From positions 1 through 39,144 of the IMG/VR virus record IMGVR_UViG_3300036715_002841: a DNA stretch of 39,144 bases. One strand, written 5' to 3'. Both the position numbers and the translations under genes were made by a program. The stretch's first letter is position 1, and every line of letters begins with the position of its first letter. The notes beneath the pieces were generated by a model, which was not told the origin of the DNA, did no database searches, and was given only the letters and a program-made list of their open reading frames with translations. The DNA is from a virus. Positions 36,901 through 39,144 of this stretch are shown piece after piece.

Positions 36901-38582
36901 AGTTCAAGGCCGCCGTCACCGCCGCCAGCCAGAACCTGGGCAGCGAAGCCGGCCAGCAGCTCTACGCCGCGCTGCTCGGCGTGGCGGGCGCATTCGCGCA
37001 ACTGGTGCCCGCCGCGCAAGACGCATCCACTGCCGCGGCAGACACCGCCAAATCATTGGCTGACATTGCCCAGGCCCGCCAGACCTGGCAAGACAAGCTC
37101 GACGTGCTGCTCGGAAAAACCACCCAAAGCGCGGTGGACCTGAAAAACGACCTGGCCACCACCGATGCCGCCACGCAGGCCATCATCAAGCAATACTATG
37201 CCCAGCAGGATCTGGCCAAGTCCGCCGACCTGGCAGCCCAGGCTATCGCCACCGCCGCCAAGTCCAGCCAAGACGCCATCGACACGGCCCGCCAGGCGGC
37301 ATCCGATACCCGCGCCAAGGCAGACACCGGCGTCAGCAATGCCTTGGCTGGTGTGGGCCGCGCCATCGACGCGCAAAAGGCCAAGCTGAGCGATGATTTT
37401 TCCAAGAGCGATGCTGCCCTAAGCGCGCAGCAAGACGCCCTCAACACCACTATCGGCGCGCTGCAAAACCTGTCCGGTAGCCTGCATAGCACGCTGGGCT
37501 CTCTCTCCACCCAGTTGGCCGATCCGTCCACCGCGCTGGCCGCCGCGCAGGCGCAAATCCAGCAGGCCATTGCCACCGCCAAGGGTGGCGGCACCGTGCA
37601 ACTAACAGACGCGCTCAGCCAGGCTCTGGGCACCGCCAGCCGCATCGACCCCAAGGGCTTCGCCACCAACGCTGAATACGTGCGCGCCGTGGCGCAAACC
37701 AATGCCGCCGTGCAGCAACTCAGCGACCTCACCGACAGCAGCCTCACCGCCGAGCAGCGCCAGCTCAAGGTGCTGCAAGACACGCGCGACAACAACAAGA
37801 AGCAGCTTGACGACCAACTCAAAAAGCTCGACGACCAATACGCCAGCGCGCAAGAGCAAGTCAACGCCCTGTACGGCATAGACGCCAGCGTCAAAGACGT
37901 GTCCGCCGCCATCGCCGCGCTCAGCGCGGCCATAGGCAATGCCAAGAGCGCGGCGGTGGCCGAGTCCGTCACCACCACCTTCGGCCAGTTTGCCACCACC
38001 AACAGCGGCAAAAATGGCGTCAGCACCTACACCGGCGAATACGTGGCCAGCCTGCCCACCGCCGAGGCCGCCCGCCAAGAACTGGCCGGCATCTACGCCG
38101 CCAGTTTCAATGCCAACGGCAAGTTCTCTGACAACGCCAACCTCGACCCCTCCAAGGTCGCCACCTTCGCCAAAGAGTTGGCCTCGCTGTTCGACTACTA
38201 CGCCACCCTCACGCCCCAGCAAAAAGCCGCGCTGGACTATGGCCAAAAGCAATTTGCTAAGGCCTTTGGCATTCCCGGTTTTTCGGTTGGAACCAACTAC
38301 GTGCCGCAAGACATGCTGGCACAAATCCACCAGGGTGAGCGCATCGTGCCCGCCGCAGACAACGCCGAGCTGATGGACCGCCTGCGCCGTCCCGACGCCA
38401 ACATGGCCGCGCTGCTGGCCGAATTGCGCGCCCTGCGCGCCGAGGTGGCAGTCATGCGGGCAGAAGTAGGGGCCAATACCGGCGCCACCGCCACCAACAC
38501 CAGCCAGACCAACCTCAAGCTGTTTCGCGCCAGCCGTGGCCGTGAAGACGGCTTTTACACCTTCGACGGCGGCGCCCCATGA
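33957..38582 (+). CDS. tail tape measure protein
   Basis: A 1541-aa protein starting MADVGIKITAVDQATGVFSK at 33957. Tape-measure features are the N-terminal Ala-rich helices and SQKTGIAVDELSKLNYAAGL block, long heptad-like stretches (about 300-500 and 1050-1300), a hydrophobic Ala/Gly region (about 625-740) and a C-terminal VSVGTNYVPQDMLAQIHQGE-like domain (FSVGTNYVPQDM). Length sets the tail length; by the usual 0.15 nm per residue this implies a tail above 200 nm. The frame is uninterrupted. Overlaps the next ATG by 4 nt. Confidence 0.93.
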   Translation: MADVGIKITAVDQATGVFSKVAAEAVSLGQAVAATATSFKALAGGAAVAFGVISFAGKVKEAIDLADSFNKLSQKTGIAVDELSKLNYAAGLSDVSTDALSVGLKKLNVNISAAAGGSKQQAEIFRALGVAVKDSTGNVLSADKVFAQLSDRFSDSADGANKAAVGNALFGKTFTDLIPLLNGGGASLKSLGKEAEKLGIVLGADFAKNAEEFNDNLHRLDTAGKGLYITFGADLVKNFGNVAKAMAETAIESGKLSAVITGIQVLLTGDDQYKNDKALVEQTDALLSKEKELSRLKAEGFADAAPRVRDLKNEIAQTQALLTTTQDYRKTLQGLTDDQDKAAKVTPTKDSKAITNAAKAIATSGNTDGDYENLNKQLSERIALQQQEITAGRALSDQEKFTAKFDADLALATKKRTTDLTADKIALLKVERDQVDAQGKAAELKKKVDDAFIKDIERQKDEQNEIAEANAKAGDSYRQLVEQYQAYGDAVDQSAEAIQYEQSLSTRSASDRALAISQFQQELNLRNQIRQINDNSSLTPDRRDYLISKATANNIKEISNLASRQMLDDWQKSVDKYDDIFKEGFKDALGAGSESFSDWGKGLWKTFKGDFLDQLYKSFLQPIGLQLSATLIGATGLAGTTAASANGLSALGSAGGIASGANSIFGASGSLAGAGAALSQFSTAALAGTQGLLGLTGTAAQASAAVTSGLAAQTGASTLAGTLGAAVPYVAAALAVYALIKNAGGTPSSSTGDSNANFDKFGKVTSANIFAPQDTYAKPSDNSEAVIAALEKAYLKATTGLGIKAVATNFSYSGNTGKDGKDPQFGLGGSAGSSSFYQTETKATDSAISLATSRAVLAALKGSDLPVYLAGIFDKITPSTATQAQIDAVLADAQAVSDFHKAIDGLGSAAAGLKDITVDGLTALVSYSGGLDKFTANFSTYYDNFATAEEKRAATITNITNTLKDAGANISESDVAKATREQFKAAVTAASQNLGSEAGQQLYAALLGVAGAFAQLVPAAQDASTAAADTAKSLADIAQARQTWQDKLDVLLGKTTQSAVDLKNDLATTDAATQAIIKQYYAQQDLAKSADLAAQAIATAAKSSQDAIDTARQAASDTRAKADTGVSNALAGVGRAIDAQKAKLSDDFSKSDAALSAQQDALNTTIGALQNLSGSLHSTLGSLSTQLADPSTALAAAQAQIQQAIATAKGGGTVQLTDALSQALGTASRIDPKGFATNAEYVRAVAQTNAAVQQLSDLTDSSLTAEQRQLKVLQDTRDNNKKQLDDQLKKLDDQYASAQEQVNALYGIDASVKDVSAAIAALSAAIGNAKSAAVAESVTTTFGQFATTNSGKNGVSTYTGEYVASLPTAEAARQELAGIYAASFNANGKFSDNANLDPSKVATFAKELASLFDYYATLTPQQKAALDYGQKQFAKAFGIPGFSVGTNYVPQDMLAQIHQGERIVPAADNAELMDRLRRPDANMAALLAELRALRAEVAVMRAEVGANTGATATNTSQTNLKLFRASRGREDGFYTFDGGAP

Positions 38583-39079
38583 AGCTGCTGCGCGCCATCC
38601 CCATCACCGACGCAGTGCTCACCGCCAGCACCATCGCCGCCAGCGACTACGCCGCCTACAACTCCGGCGCCACCTATGCCGCCGGCGACACCGTCAGCGT
38701 CAACGTCACCGGCATCCACAAAAACTATCTGTCGCTGCAAAACGCCAACACCGGCCACGACCCCACGCTCGCCGCCAACTCCTCCTGGTGGAAAGACGTG
38801 GGCGCCACCAACCGCTGGTCCATGTTCGACCAGAGCACCGGCAGCCAAAGCAGCGCCGCCGACACCTTCACCCAAACCTTTGCGCCCAACGCCGTGGCCG
38901 GCACCATGGCGCTGCTCAACGTGGCCGCCGCCAACTTTCGCGTCATCGTCACCGACCCGGTGGACGGCGTGGTGGCCGACCGCACCGTTTATACCGCGCT
39001 GTCTCCCGTGTATGGCGACTCACTCTTGTCCAAAACAGATTATGACGTTGAGTCATCCGAAGGTGTAGTGTATTGGTGA
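38579..39079 (+). CDS. minor tail protein with CBM-like N-terminal segment
   Basis: A 166-aa protein starting MKLLRAIPITDAVLTASTIA. The segment AAYNSGATYAAGDTVSVN to GHDPTLAANSSWWKDVGAT resembles the small carbohydrate-binding module found in phage tail-tip proteins, followed by ATNRWSMFDQSTGSQ and a beta-rich C-terminus. Located directly after the tape measure, so it is probably a distal-tail component. Coupled by a 4-nt overlap. Confidence 0.7.
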   Translation: MKLLRAIPITDAVLTASTIAASDYAAYNSGATYAAGDTVSVNVTGIHKNYLSLQNANTGHDPTLAANSSWWKDVGATNRWSMFDQSTGSQSSAADTFTQTFAPNAVAGTMALLNVAAANFRVIVTDPVDGVVADRTVYTALSPVYGDSLLSKTDYDVESSEGVVYW

Positions 39080-39119
39080 ATCGCCAAACCCACCACTACC
39101 TAACCAAAGGAGACCCAAC

Positions 39120-39144
39120 GTGAAAGCATCATGCAGCATGTTCA
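39120..39144 (+). CDS. start of the next phage CDS, cut by the window edge
   Basis: GTG at 39120 follows AAAGGAG at about 39106-39112 and opens MKASCSMF, then runs off the window. The strong ribosome binding site and spacing after the previous stop (40 nt) support it. Family unknown. Confidence 0.5.

Overview
The window is a GC-rich betaproteobacterial chromosome segment, most like a Comamonadaceae/Burkholderiales genome, carrying the left and central part of a lambda-like (siphovirus-type) prophage. The assignment rests on codon use, the integrase, the C4 RNA/antirepressor block and the phage head and tail families; I could not run a search. Host DNA occupies about 1-4.6 kb: the 5' end of an unknown gene, a degraded secreted-protein gene running into a large inverted repeat, an acyl-CoA synthetase, an aldehyde dehydrogenase and a tRNA-Gly(CCC). 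A tyrosine integrase (4779-6221) follows the tRNA, and everything from there to the right edge reads as prophage. The right attachment site lies outside the window.

The left arm is mostly leftward. Block 1 (9724 to 6029) begins with a C4-type antisense RNA and encodes a small unknown protein, a Rha/KilAC antirepressor, an ISL3-zinc-finger-like protein, a C5-methyltransferase that looks frameshifted, an excisionase-like HTH protein and a small Cys-rich protein. A brnT/brnA toxin-antitoxin pair (10040-10559) points the other way. Block 2 (16488 to 10602) starts at a near-consensus sigma70 promoter covered by operators of the same family as those between the cI-like repressor and the cro-like gene. 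It encodes four DUF1566/C-type-lectin-like proteins, a set of small early phage proteins and a four-helix Avd protein.

The four DUF1566 proteins carry aligned 108-bp segments in which 21 of 36 codons are identical to the wobble base while ten NNC codons vary in their first two positions. That is the signature of diversity-generating retroelement (DGR) variable regions. Each is followed at 69-72 bp by a GC hairpin plus T-tract. Avd is present, but I find no reverse transcriptase and no template repeat in the window. This repressor-controlled, four-target, RT-less DGR array is the most interesting object here.

The immunity and replication region (16.5-20.2 kb) holds a low-GC secreted-protein moron, a cI-like repressor, a cro-like gene, a CII-family regulator and an O-like replication gene with a likely origin inside it (iterons and DnaA boxes). 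The rightward late region encodes a terminase large subunit that is truncated by a fusion and frameshifted at a C8 tract, a Mor-like HTH protein, gpW, a lambda-type portal, an unusual four-to-five-gene cassette of secreted/repeat/beta-helix proteins, a prohead-protease/major-capsid fusion, a DUF2190 decoration protein, head-tail joining and tail-tube proteins, tail chaperones joined by a programmed -1 frameshift, a 1541-aa tape measure and a minor tail protein. The terminase damage and the methyltransferase frameshifts suggest a decaying prophage, or indel errors at C homopolymers.
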